DNA of 26,520 bases from an uncultured Collinsella sp. (GCA_900542635.1 UQOJ01000027.1:1-26520), one strand, 5' to 3'; counted from the first letter of the stretch, positions 1 to 8,810 are shown. Notes: generated by a model from the letters alone, not told the origin. Made by a program: numbers and translations.

Positions 1-6
1 GAAAAC

Positions 7-38
7 CTCCCATTTCCCGATGTCCAAGAAATGGGAGG
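7..38. repeat. perfect 11-bp inverted repeat (hairpin)
   Basis: The arms at 7-17 and 28-38 are perfectly complementary (left arm CCTCCCATTTC) around a 10-nt loop. There is no clear T-tract on either side, so it may be a terminator of a gene outside the window or part of the repeat-rich region that follows. It lies 7 nt before the first copy of a dispersed repeat. Confidence 0.55.
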
Positions 39-45
39 CGGTTCA

Positions 46-148
46 CAGGCACCTTCGTGGTGGTCCAACAAAGAAACCGCCCCGATAAAAAGAGGCGGCA
101 TCAAGCCCAGTCTACGTTTGGCGATCCCCAGACCCAACGAGAACGCAG
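46..148. repeat. dispersed intergenic repeat A, copy 1
   Basis: This stretch of about 103 nt recurs imperfectly at 1173-1278, in the same orientation. Shared blocks include the start (CAGGCACCTT), the centre (CCGCCCCGATAA, then GGCATCAAG) and the end (GACCCAACGAGAACGCAG). A short imperfect hairpin (77-83 with 92-98) sits at the centre. On the minus strand it is followed by a T-rich tail, so the element could terminate leftward transcription. The two copies bracket the gene at 513-1160. Confidence 0.6.
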
Positions 149-272
149 TGATGGAATCGAGAACCGACAATAGCCCGTTCGCACAGATAGAGGCAGAGAT
201 TCAAGGTCAGAGTCCGGCTTAAACGGCTTAGCTATCGCACGCCACATTGTTCTCGTCGTCCTCCCTATCGTA

Positions 273-317
273 TTTATAGTGCTTATAGTGAAAATAGTGA
301 GTTTAGTGAGAAGAGTA
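273..317. repeat. five tandem degenerate 9-nt units
   Basis: Five consecutive 9-nt units begin at 273, 282, 291, 300 and 309. The first three end in ATAGTG, the fourth in TTAGTG and the last is more diverged (AGAAGAGTA). It lies about 200 nt upstream of the gene at 513 and is markedly AT-rich compared with its surroundings. It could be an array of direct-repeat protein binding sites or a simple slippage product. Confidence 0.5.
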
Positions 318-444
318 TCGCTCAAAACTCGTGGACTCGATTATTGACCTCTCGCCCAGAATGAGTGGGGCAAATATTCCTATTAGAGGTCAAATCGAAG
401 CCCAATAGGGCCTTTTCGCCCCGTCATTTCGATCGATCGCTTTC

Positions 445-473
445 TTTTGAATATTGTCGTAAGCTGGTATCAT
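445..473 (+). promoter_or_regulatory. candidate promoter for the 513-1160 gene
   Basis: A possible -10 box TATCAT lies at 468-473. A weak -35 lies at TTTTGA (445-450, 17-nt spacer) or TTGAAT (447-452, 15-nt spacer). The expected transcription start near 480 would leave a leader of about 30 nt before the GTG start. Neither -35 is good. Confidence 0.35.
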
Positions 474-512
474 TTATCTTAATGAATGCATACTGTTTGC
501 GAGGTACCCGCC

Positions 513-1160
513 GTGAAACGCTCCACCTATATCGGCCTGCTCGTCTTAGCGTTTGCGATTACCGCAGTCGGCGTAGGAATTATCTATCTCGCATTTCTCC
601 CCGCTTCTGCGACACAGGCGGCGGTTGAGACCGTAAGCTATCCCATCGAGGTCCTCACCGATATCGTCAAGCCCGATTCGATCACCGTCGATTTTGACGG
701 TACGCCCGCAGCGCTTGGGGTCAGCAACTATCCCCGTATCGAACTTGGGGCCAGGCGCTACACCAAAGATGAGCAGCTTATCGGCAAGGCAACCAGTTTA
801 CTCAAAGGCAAGACGTTTAAGCGGTGGTACGGCGCCGCAACATATCGAGCCAAGAATGCCCAAATGGTTGGCGGGTATTATTCGACCCTTGAGCTCGATG
901 CGGCAAACGGGAGCAGATTGTGCAACGTCTCATACGACCCCGGCTACGTGGACAATGAAGGACCGGGGGTCTATATCTCGGATGGCAACGTAATCTACGT
1001 CATGGAGGGCGACCAGACGGCAGTCGTCGATTTTATGGATCGGTGTACCGAGGATGCCTACGAACAAACCTGCGAGCCCGATCCGCAGACAGCGCGCAAC
1101 AGTGCTTCGGCACGCACTTGGCTATTTGACGATGAAATAACCTGGACCCCATCGAAATAA
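513..1160 (+). CDS. membrane-anchored or exported protein of unknown function
   Basis: The protein has 215 residues. The GTG at 513 is chosen as start because GAGGT at 501-505 lies 7 nt upstream; an in-frame ATG at 486 has no comparable ribosome site. The N-terminus is a short basic stretch (MKRS) and then a hydrophobic segment at about residues 6-30, fitting an uncleaved signal anchor or a signal peptide with an Ala-rich cleavage region (ASATQAA). The remainder, about 185 residues, is soluble, rich in Asp, Tyr and Gly, and has three cysteines (near CNVS, DRC and QTC) that might form disulfides outside the membrane. There is no lipobox or sortase motif. I do not recognise the family. It stands alone, bracketed by two copies of repeat A, and runs convergently toward the hydratase gene. 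Confidence 0.8.
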   Translation: MKRSTYIGLLVLAFAITAVGVGIIYLAFLPASATQAAVETVSYPIEVLTDIVKPDSITVDFDGTPAALGVSNYPRIELGARRYTKDEQLIGKATSLLKGKTFKRWYGAATYRAKNAQMVGGYYSTLELDAANGSRLCNVSYDPGYVDNEGPGVYISDGNVIYVMEGDQTAVVDFMDRCTEDAYEQTCEPDPQTARNSASARTWLFDDEITWTPSK

Positions 1161-1172
1161 GGACCCGCCGGG

Positions 1173-1278
1173 CAGGCACCTTTGTGGTGGTTTTCGACAA
1201 AAAAAAGCCGCCCCGATAACAGGGGTGGCATCAAGCAAGTCTATTTTTAGCGTTCCTCAAGACCCAACGAGAACGCAG
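1173..1278. repeat. dispersed intergenic repeat A, copy 2
   Basis: This is the imperfect second copy of the repeat at 46-148, starting 12 nt after the stop codon of the preceding gene. Conserved blocks lie at both ends and around the central hairpin, while the stretches between them vary. The central hairpin is stronger here than in copy 1. Confidence 0.6.
1199..1229 (-). terminator. rho-independent terminator inside repeat A copy 2
   Basis: The arms 1207-1214 and 1222-1229 pair over 8 bp with one G-T wobble around a 7-nt loop. Read leftward, the hairpin is followed by eight T residues (A-tract 1199-1206 on the plus strand), the classic intrinsic terminator layout. It would act as a second stop for the hydratase transcript. 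Confidence 0.6.
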
Positions 1279-1285
1279 AAATGTA

Positions 1286-1359
1286 GCCCGGGGCTTACCC
1301 TTTCCCGAACGCGACCCTCGCGAAGCGCGTGAGCGGGCGGGAAAGGGTAAGCCCCGGGC
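1286..1359 (-). terminator. 21-bp perfect inverted repeat behind the hydratase gene
   Basis: The arms 1286-1306 and 1339-1359 are perfectly complementary over 21 bp around a 32-nt loop that can itself fold in part. It begins 15 nt beyond the hydratase stop codon. There is no T-tract next to it, so it may act as an mRNA 3'-end stabiliser, with the T-tailed hairpin at 1199-1229 doing the actual termination. Confidence 0.6.
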
Positions 1360-1374
1360 GGACAATTAAGTGCG

Positions 1375-3675
1375 TTACTCGGCAGCGGCCTTGAACTTGT
1401 TGTAGTTGATCAGGCAGCCGGCCTTGACGATGGCACGCTCCTCTGCCGTCATATCGGCAATGTAGAGCTCAATCTGCTCGACCGCACCGTCGGCGCGCAC
1501 CACGTAGGCGGCGATGTCCTTTAGGTCGCCGTCGAGCGCGGCACGGATACCCGGCACAAAGACGTAGTCGCCCACCTCAAAGCTGGGCTCGGCCTCCATC
1601 TGGAAGGGCACCATACCCCAGTTCATCACGTTGGAGCGATAGCGCTTGGTGGCGTACTCGTGAACGATGTTGGCCAGACCGCCAATTACGCGCTGGCAGC
1701 TCGCGGCCTGCTCGCGGGCAGAACCGTCGCCGGGCTTCTTGGCGTAGAGCATAGAGCCGTACTCGGTCGCCTTGGCATCGGCCGCGACACCGGCGCCGGC
1801 CAGTGCCTCAAACACGCCGGCAAGCTCGGCATCGAGTACCGCCAGGTCGCCTGCGGCCTCGCCGGCCACGCGGCGCTTCTCCACGGCGTCGACCTCCTTG
1901 GAGCGACCCACGTAGGCAGGGTCGCGGCGGCTGAGCGTAAACTCGGCCAGACCCAGCGGGTTGGAGCGGAAGGAGCTCGTCTCGCCCGAGGGAATGAGCT
2001 CGTCGGTCGTAGTGACCGGATCCATGATCTTGGAGCACACCTTGAGCAGGATGTCGTCGCCGAGAGGCTCCATCGCGGGCCACGGCTTGATGTTGGGGCC
2101 CTCGACCAGCTCGTCGGCCGGCTCAGCCTTGCCAAAGCCCCAGTACACGCGCTTTTTGTACGGCGCGTCGTCGAAGGTGTACTCGCAGGCCTCGTCCCAG
2201 GTCTCCTCGGGCAGGTCGGTCGCCGGCGTCAGGATGCCGCCGTTGGCCGCCGTCGCCGCAATGGAGCGGGCGTCCATCAGGGCCACGGCGCTCAGCTGGC
2301 CGTTGCCCGGCTTGGAACCCTCGCGATTGGGGAAGTTGCGCGTGGTGTGGCGGATCGAAAGGCCGTTGTTGGCGGGCGTGTCGCCGGCGCCGAAGCACGG
2401 GCCGCAGAACGCCGTGCGCACGATCGCACCGGCCTCCATGAGGTCGTAGATGTAACCACGGCGCGTAAGTTCGAGCGCCACGGGCTGGCTCGTGGGATAG
2501 ACCGACAGCGAGAACTCGCCGCAGCCGGTGTTGGCGCCCTTAAGCACGCGAGCAGCCTGGACCACGGAGTCGTAGTTGCCGCCCGAGCAGCCGGCGATAA
2601 CGCCCTGCTGCACGTGCAGCTTGCCGTCGACGATCTTGTCGAGCAGGCTAAAGTGCGTCTTGCCCTCGCCGATCTTGGCAGCCTCGAGCTCGACCTCGTG
2701 CAGGATGTCCTCGAGGTTCTCGTTGAGCTCGTCAATCTCAAAGCCGTTAGAAGGATGGAACGGCAGCGCGATCATGGGCTTGATGCTCGACAGGTCGACC
2801 TCGACGCAGCCGTCGTAGTAGGCAACGTCGGCGGGCTTGAGCTCGCGGTAGTCGTCGCCGCGGCCGTGCATGGTCAAAAACGCGTGCGTGTCCTCGTCGG
2901 TGGCCCAGATGCTCGACAGGCAGGTGGTCTCGGTGGTCATGACGTCGACCCCGTTGCGATAATCGGTCGTCATGCTCGCGATGCCCGGGCCCACGAACTC
3001 CATGACCTTGTTCTTGACGTAGCCCTTGGCAAAGACGGCGCGGATGATGGCGAGCGCCACGTCGTGCGGGCCGACGCCGGGACGTGGGGCGCCCGTGAGG
3101 TAGATGGCAACGACGCCGGGATAGGCGACGTCGTAGGTGTCGCGCAGCAGCTGTTTGGCCAACTCGCCGCCGCCCTCACCCACCGCCATGGTGCCCAGAG
3201 CGCCGTAGCGGGTGTGCGAGTCGGAGCCCAGGATCATCTTGCCACAGCCGGCGAAGTTCTCACGCATAAAGGAGTGGATGACAGCGATGTGCGGCGGGAC
3301 GAAGATGCCGCCATACTTCTTGGCCGCGGAAAGGCCAAAGACGTGGTCATCCTCGTTGATGGTGCCGCCCACGGCACACAGCGAGTTATGGCAGTTGGTG
3401 AGCACGTAGGGCAGCGGGAACTGCTCCATGCCCGAGGCGCGCGCCGTCTGGATGATGCCGACAAAGGTGATGTCGTGGCTCGCCATGGCGTCGAAGCGAA
3501 TCTTGAGCGCCTCGGGATTGCCGGACGTATTGTGTGCCTGGAGGATCGAATACGCGATGGTGCCGCGCTTAGCATCCTCGGGCGTCTGCGTAATACCGCG
3601 CTCGGCAGCCTCGGCCACAGGCACAACCTCGCTGCCGTTACGCAGGTAGATGCCGTCCTCGTACAGCTTGACCAT
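1375..3675 (-). CDS. aconitase-superfamily hydratase (YbhJ-like)
   Basis: A 766-residue protein of the aconitase family, which dehydrates and rehydrates hydroxy-tricarboxylic acids with a [4Fe-4S] cluster. The three expected cluster cysteines are visible: C363 (IAGCSGGNYD), C424 and C427 (FCGPCFGAGD), with the usual spacing of about 60 residues and then two. The catalytic body includes GSDSHTRYGALG and VGEGGGELAKQ. A C-terminal swivel domain holds YRSNVMNWGMVPF. Length and layout resemble E. coli YbhJ, annotated only as a putative hydratase, so true aconitase activity is not assured. The ATG at 3675 is chosen because GGGAG lies 5 nt upstream; an in-frame GTG at 3777 has no good ribosome site, and a small hairpin (3691-3707) lies between the two. 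The gene is monocistronic, with strong hairpins behind it. Confidence 0.88.
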   Translation of the reverse strand: MVKLYEDGIYLRNGSEVVPVAEAAERGITQTPEDAKRGTIAYSILQAHNTSGNPEALKIRFDAMASHDITFVGIIQTARASGMEQFPLPYVLTNCHNSLCAVGGTINEDDHVFGLSAAKKYGGIFVPPHIAVIHSFMRENFAGCGKMILGSDSHTRYGALGTMAVGEGGGELAKQLLRDTYDVAYPGVVAIYLTGAPRPGVGPHDVALAIIRAVFAKGYVKNKVMEFVGPGIASMTTDYRNGVDVMTTETTCLSSIWATDEDTHAFLTMHGRGDDYRELKPADVAYYDGCVEVDLSSIKPMIALPFHPSNGFEIDELNENLEDILHEVELEAAKIGEGKTHFSLLDKIVDGKLHVQQGVIAGCSGGNYDSVVQAARVLKGANTGCGEFSLSVYPTSQPVALELTRRGYIYDLMEAGAIVRTAFCGPCFGAGDTPANNGLSIRHTTRNFPNREGSKPGNGQLSAVALMDARSIAATAANGGILTPATDLPEETWDEACEYTFDDAPYKKRVYWGFGKAEPADELVEGPNIKPWPAMEPLGDDILLKVCSKIMDPVTTTDELIPSGETSSFRSNPLGLAEFTLSRRDPAYVGRSKEVDAVEKRRVAGEAAGDLAVLDAELAGVFEALAGAGVAADAKATEYGSMLYAKKPGDGSAREQAASCQRVIGGLANIVHEYATKRYRSNVMNWGMVPFQMEAEPSFEVGDYVFVPGIRAALDGDLKDIAAYVVRADGAVEQIELYIADMTAEERAIVKAGCLINYNKFKAAAE

Positions 3676-3846
3676 ACTGTCTCCCACTCTGCCCGAAAGG
3701 CTCGGGCGCATAGCATACATTCGTTCAATATCGTGCCATAGAACGGTTGCAAGTGGGTTACGAATCTGCACGTTCACTTTATCTCGGTAAAGTAAAAGAC
3801 GAGCCCAGTGTGGGACCGGCAGATTTGGTGCAAGAGTGTCCCTTTC
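3676..3846 (-). promoter_or_regulatory. upstream region of the hydratase gene
   Basis: This gap of about 170 nt holds the hydratase leader. A 6-bp hairpin (3691-3696 with 3702-3707) sits just before the ribosome site. Reading leftward there are loose -35/-10 pairs such as TTGCAA, 16 nt, TATTGA, but none is convincing. Confidence 0.3.
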
Positions 3847-4065
3847 GACTAGTCATTTAAGAACGTCCCCAATGACTACCGCATCCGGAGCAAGGCAACG
3901 CCGCAGGTAGAGGACGGACAGCGAGCGACGTCCAGGGCGAACAAGTTGGCATGAAAAAGGCGAGGCATTGACCTTCTGGTCATGCCTCGCCTTTTGAATG
4001 ACAAATTGTCGCCCTGGGCGGCGCGCAGCGTCGGCCGGTTACGGCGTTTGGTAAAACGCCGTAAC
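3847..4065 (-). ncRNA. structured repeat C, copy 1 (candidate RNA element)
   Basis: About 219 nt, homologous to 23482-23694. Three hairpins are visible. Stem 1 pairs 3925-3940 with 4009-4024. Nested in it, an apical stem pairs 3955-3968 with 3982-3995 over 14 bp and carries a small GACC/GGTC stem with TTCT loop. A separate 12-bp hairpin pairs 4038-4049 with 4054-4065 around a GGTA loop. Comparison with copy 2 shows compensatory base changes in all three, while loops and a block of about 33 nt (3893-3925, GGCAACGCCGCAGG onward) are unchanged. It starts immediately after the hspR stop codon, so it would form the hspR 3' untranslated region. The strand is inferred from that position. It might also be a miniature mobile element. 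A relation to the published Collinsella-1 RNA motif cannot be judged here. Confidence 0.6.
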
Positions 4066-4482
4066 CTAGAGATCCCCGCCGGCGCCCAGCAGCTTGCGCA
4101 TGACCTGTTCGGGGTTAACCGAGCCGTCGCGCGGGGCCAAGGCGGTGATCTTCTTCTGCATCTTGTACTCGTGCAGCTCGTCCTCGAGCTGACGAACACG
4201 GGCGCGAAGCTTCTCGTTCTCGCGCTCGCGCTCCTCGGCACGCTCCTTCATATCGAGGATACGCACCACGCCGGCAAGATTGATACCCTCGTCGGTCAGC
4301 TGGTTGATGAGCTCCAGTCGCTCGATATCGGCACGTGAATACAGACGCGTGTTGCCGCCCGAGCGCTGGGGGTTCACCAGGCCCTTGGACTCGTAGACGC
4401 GCAGAGTCTGCGGATGCATGCCGGTCAGCTCGGCCGCCACGCTGATCATGTACAGCGGTTTGTTCCTATTGTCCTCGGCCAT
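4066..4482 (-). CDS. hspR: heat-shock repressor HspR, MerR family
   Basis: The 138-residue protein has an N-terminal winged helix of MerR type (residues about 10-78: YMISVAAELTGMHPQTLRVY, then GGNTRLYSRADIERL). A charged coiled coil follows at about 80-115 and a short tail ends in GAGGDL. In actinobacteria HspR, with DnaK as co-repressor, represses the dnaK operon and often clpB. Its place as last gene of a dnaK-grpE-dnaJ-hspR cluster is the classic arrangement, which makes the name secure. The ATG follows AAAGGGG and AGGT in the leader. The gene starts 72 nt after the dnaJ stop. Structured repeat C abuts its stop codon. Confidence 0.93.
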   Translation of the reverse strand: MAEDNRNKPLYMISVAAELTGMHPQTLRVYESKGLVNPQRSGGNTRLYSRADIERLELINQLTDEGINLAGVVRILDMKERAEERERENEKLRARVRQLEDELHEYKMQKKITALAPRDGSVNPEQVMRKLLGAGGDL

Positions 4483-4554
4483 GCTACCTGACCCCTTTCC
4501 GTCTCGTTATCGTCCATCATAAGCCCGCGGGCGCGGGCGTGCGCCGCGACCGCC

Positions 4555-5520
4555 CTAGTACGTTGCCTTGTAACGGTTGACCTTCTCGCGATAGTCGCGC
4601 GTGTCGGCCTCGCGCAACTTGGTCATGGCCTCGCGCTCGTCGTCGGACAGGTTCGTGGGAACCTGCACCTTGATCTCGACGAGCAGCGCGCCTGTGCGGC
4701 CACGGTGCTTAACGTCGGGCGCCCCCATTTCCTTAAAGCGGAACTTCTTGCCCGTCTGGGTACCCGCGGGCACTTTCAAACGGACCGTCGCCCCGCCGGG
4801 CGTGGGCACGTCCACCGTGCAGCCGAGCGCCGCCTCGTAGACCGAGACCGGTACCTCCATAGTCACGTCGGCGCCTTTGCGCTTAAACAGCGGGTGCTCC
4901 TCCACATGCGTGGTCACGACCAGGTCGCCGCGCTCGCCACCCGCAACGCCATACTCGCCGCGGCGCTTGTAGCGTAGCTTGCCGCCGTCGACCGCGCCCG
5001 CGGGCACCGAGACCGTAATGGTCTGCTGCTCGCCTGTCGAGGGAATGCGATAGGTGACCTTGTGCGTCACGCCGCGAAACGCGTCCTCGGCCGTCACATC
5101 AACGGTCAGCGACAGGTCGCCGCCCTTGCGAGCGCGGCTGCGACCTGCACCGGCGCCGGCAGCGCCCGCAGCCCCGGCAAAGCCCGAGCCCCAATCGCTG
5201 CCCCAGGCGCCGTTGCCGCTAAAGATGCTGTCGAAGATGTCGCCCCAGCCGCTGGCGCCTGCGCCGGCACCGTAGCCTCCGCCATACGCGCCGCCTGCGC
5301 CCGGCATGCCGCCGAACATGAGCATCTGGTCGTACTCTTTGCGCTTCTTCTCGTCCGAAAGCGTCTCGTAGGCCTCGCTAATCTCCTTGAACTTGGCCTC
5401 GTCGCCGCCGGCATCGGGGTGATATTTTTGCGCGAGCTTGCGAAACGCGCTCTTGATCTCTTTGTCGGAGGCGCTCTTGGATACGCCCAGGATGTCATAG
5501 AAGGTTTTGCCTGCAGCCAT
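4555..5520 (-). CDS. dnaJ: DnaJ-type co-chaperone without zinc finger
   Basis: The protein has 321 residues. The J domain occupies about 1-70 with the HPD triad at 34-36, which stimulates DnaK ATPase. A Gly/Ala-rich linker with Phe and Trp follows (about 70-130), then two beta-rich substrate-binding domains (about 135-310). The four CxxCxGxG zinc repeats of classical DnaJ are absent; the linker runs straight into the C-terminal domain (KGGDLSLTVDVTAEDAFRG). This is the class II, CbpA-like form. It lies 107 nt downstream of grpE, behind two hairpins, and upstream of hspR. A full-length DnaJ with zinc finger may exist elsewhere in the genome. The start ATG follows GGAGAGGAGC. Confidence 0.93.
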   Translation of the reverse strand: MAAGKTFYDILGVSKSASDKEIKSAFRKLAQKYHPDAGGDEAKFKEISEAYETLSDEKKRKEYDQMLMFGGMPGAGGAYGGGYGAGAGASGWGDIFDSIFSGNGAWGSDWGSGFAGAAGAAGAGAGRSRARKGGDLSLTVDVTAEDAFRGVTHKVTYRIPSTGEQQTITVSVPAGAVDGGKLRYKRRGEYGVAGGERGDLVVTTHVEEHPLFKRKGADVTMEVPVSVYEAALGCTVDVPTPGGATVRLKVPAGTQTGKKFRFKEMGAPDVKHRGRTGALLVEIKVQVPTNLSDDEREAMTKLREADTRDYREKVNRYKATY

Positions 5521-5542
5521 CGTAGCTCCTCTCCTGTTTCAT

Positions 5543-5563
5543 CCGCCGCCCAGCGGGCGGCGG
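5543..5563 (-). other. 9-bp hairpin in the dnaJ leader
   Basis: The arms CCGCCGCCC (5543-5551) and 5555-5563 are perfectly complementary around a 3-nt loop. The hairpin sits about 20 nt upstream of the dnaJ start, just before its ribosome site, and could affect dnaJ translation or protect the 5' end of a processed transcript. Confidence 0.5.
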
Positions 5564-5592
5564 CTCATGCTTTCATATGGCACTAGGCCAGA

Positions 5593-5622
5593 AAGGGCCC
5601 CGGGTGTTGCCCCGGGGCCCTT
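5593..5622 (-). terminator. intra-operon terminator between grpE and dnaJ
   Basis: A perfect 12-bp GC-rich stem (5593-5604 with 5611-5622) has a 6-nt loop and, read leftward, ends in a TTTCT tail. It begins 6 nt after the grpE stop. It looks like a partial terminator that would lower dnaJ-hspR expression relative to dnaK-grpE. Confidence 0.65.
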
Positions 5623-5627
5623 CTCAA

Positions 5628-6470
5628 TTACTCCTCGGTGCTCTCGGCCGTATCGGCCGCAGCATCCTCGGGCGCCGCTTCGGGCTCCGGTGCGGGGCGC
5701 TTCTCGCCACCGTAGGTCACCGTCACCATCGCGGAACGCAGAATGCGGTCCGCCATGCGGTAGCCCTTCTGGTACACGTCGTTGACGGTCTCGTCGTACT
5801 GCGACGCGTCCTCGACACGACCCACGGCCTGGTGCTCGAGCGGATCGAACGCCTCGCCCTTGGGGTCGATGGGCTCAACGCCCTCGTGCGCAAACACATC
5901 AAGCAGCTTGGCATGCACTGCGTCGACGCCGTCGACGAACTGCTTAAAGTCGTCGGCAAGCTCCTGGCTGCGGGCATGGTCGATCGCACGCTCGATATCG
6001 TCGACCACCGGCAGCAGCGCAGTGACGAGCTTCTCGGTCGCGCGCTCGCGCTCGGCGATGCGCTCGTTGGCGGTGCGGCGACGGAAGTTCTCCCAGTCGG
6101 CCTGCAGACGAGCGGTGCGCTCGGTAGCGTCCTTCGCCTTGTCCTCGGCGGCCTTCTGAGCCTCTGCCGCAGCATCGAGCTCATTGCGCACGTCGGCAAG
6201 CTCCTTTTGGGCCTGCTCGAACTTGAGCTTAAAGTCGTTGTCGGCGGCTTCTTCACCGGCGCGGATAGCGGCTTCCACCATCTCGTCCTCGGTCATCGTC
6301 GCCTCCTTGTTGGAATCCTCTACCTGGTTCTCGGCAGCCTCGGCGGCCGGGGCCTCGTTGGCCTCGGTATCGTCGACGGCCTCTACGGGAATCTTCACGT
6401 CCTTCTCCTCAGAGTCAACGGGGGCGGCGCCAGCGGCAGCCGCCTCCGTGCGAGCTTTACGGGCGGACAT
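5628..6470 (-). CDS. grpE: nucleotide exchange factor GrpE
   Basis: As called the protein has 280 residues. The N-terminal 90 or so are acidic and low in complexity; a long charged helix follows (about 75-135, DFKLKFEQAQKELADVRNEL), then the conserved head (LQADWENFRRR, VVDDIERAI, LEHQAVGRVED, YQKGYRMADRILRSAMVTV). GrpE releases ADP from DnaK and so recycles it. The ATG lies 2 nt after the dnaK stop, implying translational coupling. A second ATG at 6296 (Met59) has AGGAGG 5 nt upstream, a much stronger ribosome site, and would give a 222-residue form of more typical GrpE length. Either or both may be used. The acidic tail at the C-terminus is also longer than usual. Confidence 0.93.
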   Translation of the reverse strand: MSARKARTEAAAAGAAPVDSEEKDVKIPVEAVDDTEANEAPAAEAAENQVEDSNKEATMTEDEMVEAAIRAGEEAADNDFKLKFEQAQKELADVRNELDAAAEAQKAAEDKAKDATERTARLQADWENFRRRTANERIAERERATEKLVTALLPVVDDIERAIDHARSQELADDFKQFVDGVDAVHAKLLDVFAHEGVEPIDPKGEAFDPLEHQAVGRVEDASQYDETVNDVYQKGYRMADRILRSAMVTVTYGGEKRPAPEPEAAPEDAAADTAESTEE

Positions 6471-6472
6471 GA

Positions 6473-8365
<1,893 letters not shown>

Positions 8366-8393
8366 TAGAAATTCCCTCTCTCTTGTGCGTTTG

Positions 8394-8421
8394 CACCGAC
8401 TCGGCGGTCTGCCGAGCGGTG
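8394..8421 (-). promoter_or_regulatory. hairpin in the dnaK leader
   Basis: An 11-bp stem (8394-8398 plus 8400-8405 with 8411-8421) has one bulged A and a 5-nt loop. It ends about 28 nt upstream of the dnaK ATG, leaving the ribosome site free. It could stabilise the mRNA or act as a temperature-responsive structure. Confidence 0.45.
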
Positions 8422-8810
8422 TTTCGGCTTGTCTTTCAGGATGTAGTGTATCCCCTTATGGGCCGGAATATACAAAATCTAAGTCAATTCATATAAGATT
8501 TCTTATTGCCGAGAGTTTAGGTTCGCAAATACGCAGGTAGACGCACTGTTTGAGTTCTCGGCAGATCTATTGAGATCTATGTAGAGTTGACTGAGGTTTG
8601 CGTCCGGGGGTGCCTGGGGGCCGTCTTGCGGAAAGCTCATCCCGATTTGAGCGTAGATTCCGGGTCGCAGTTTCCGCAGGCGCGCTCAATAGCTCAATAT
8701 TTCAAGTCACCTTTAGCTAACATTTGCGCAGCTCAACAGCCCCACCTGCGCGTTTTTTAGTAAACCTTGGCATACTCGGCGAACGGTATGAAGATGCCGG
8801 CCAGAGGGTA
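8422..8810. other. divergent intergenic region between dnaK and ferredoxin
   Basis: No convincing gene is seen. An AT-rich stretch at about 8466-8515 (with TTGACT and TATATT on the minus strand, poorly spaced) probably carries the dnaK promoter. There is a small palindrome AGATCT-ATTG-AGATCT at 8563-8578 and a spaced inverted repeat GCCGAGA (8508-8514) with TCTCGGC (8556-8562). A canonical HspR box (CTTGAGT, 7 nt, ACTCAAG) and a CIRCE element were looked for and not found. Confidence 0.4.

Noticed and set aside
486..512. Earlier ATG start at 486 for the first gene
   Set aside because: It lacks a ribosome site and lies before GAGGT, which is well placed for the GTG at 513.
1660..3741. Long open frame of 693 codons opposite the hydratase gene
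   Set aside because: It is a mirror of the strong codon bias of the real gene, with no ribosome site or recognisable domain. The same holds for the 516-codon frame opposite dnaK and the frame opposite hypF.
8500..8720. Candidate HspR and CIRCE boxes upstream of dnaK
   Set aside because: TTGAG and CTCAA half-sites occur several times but never with the required inverted spacing. No TTAGCACTC-type element is present.
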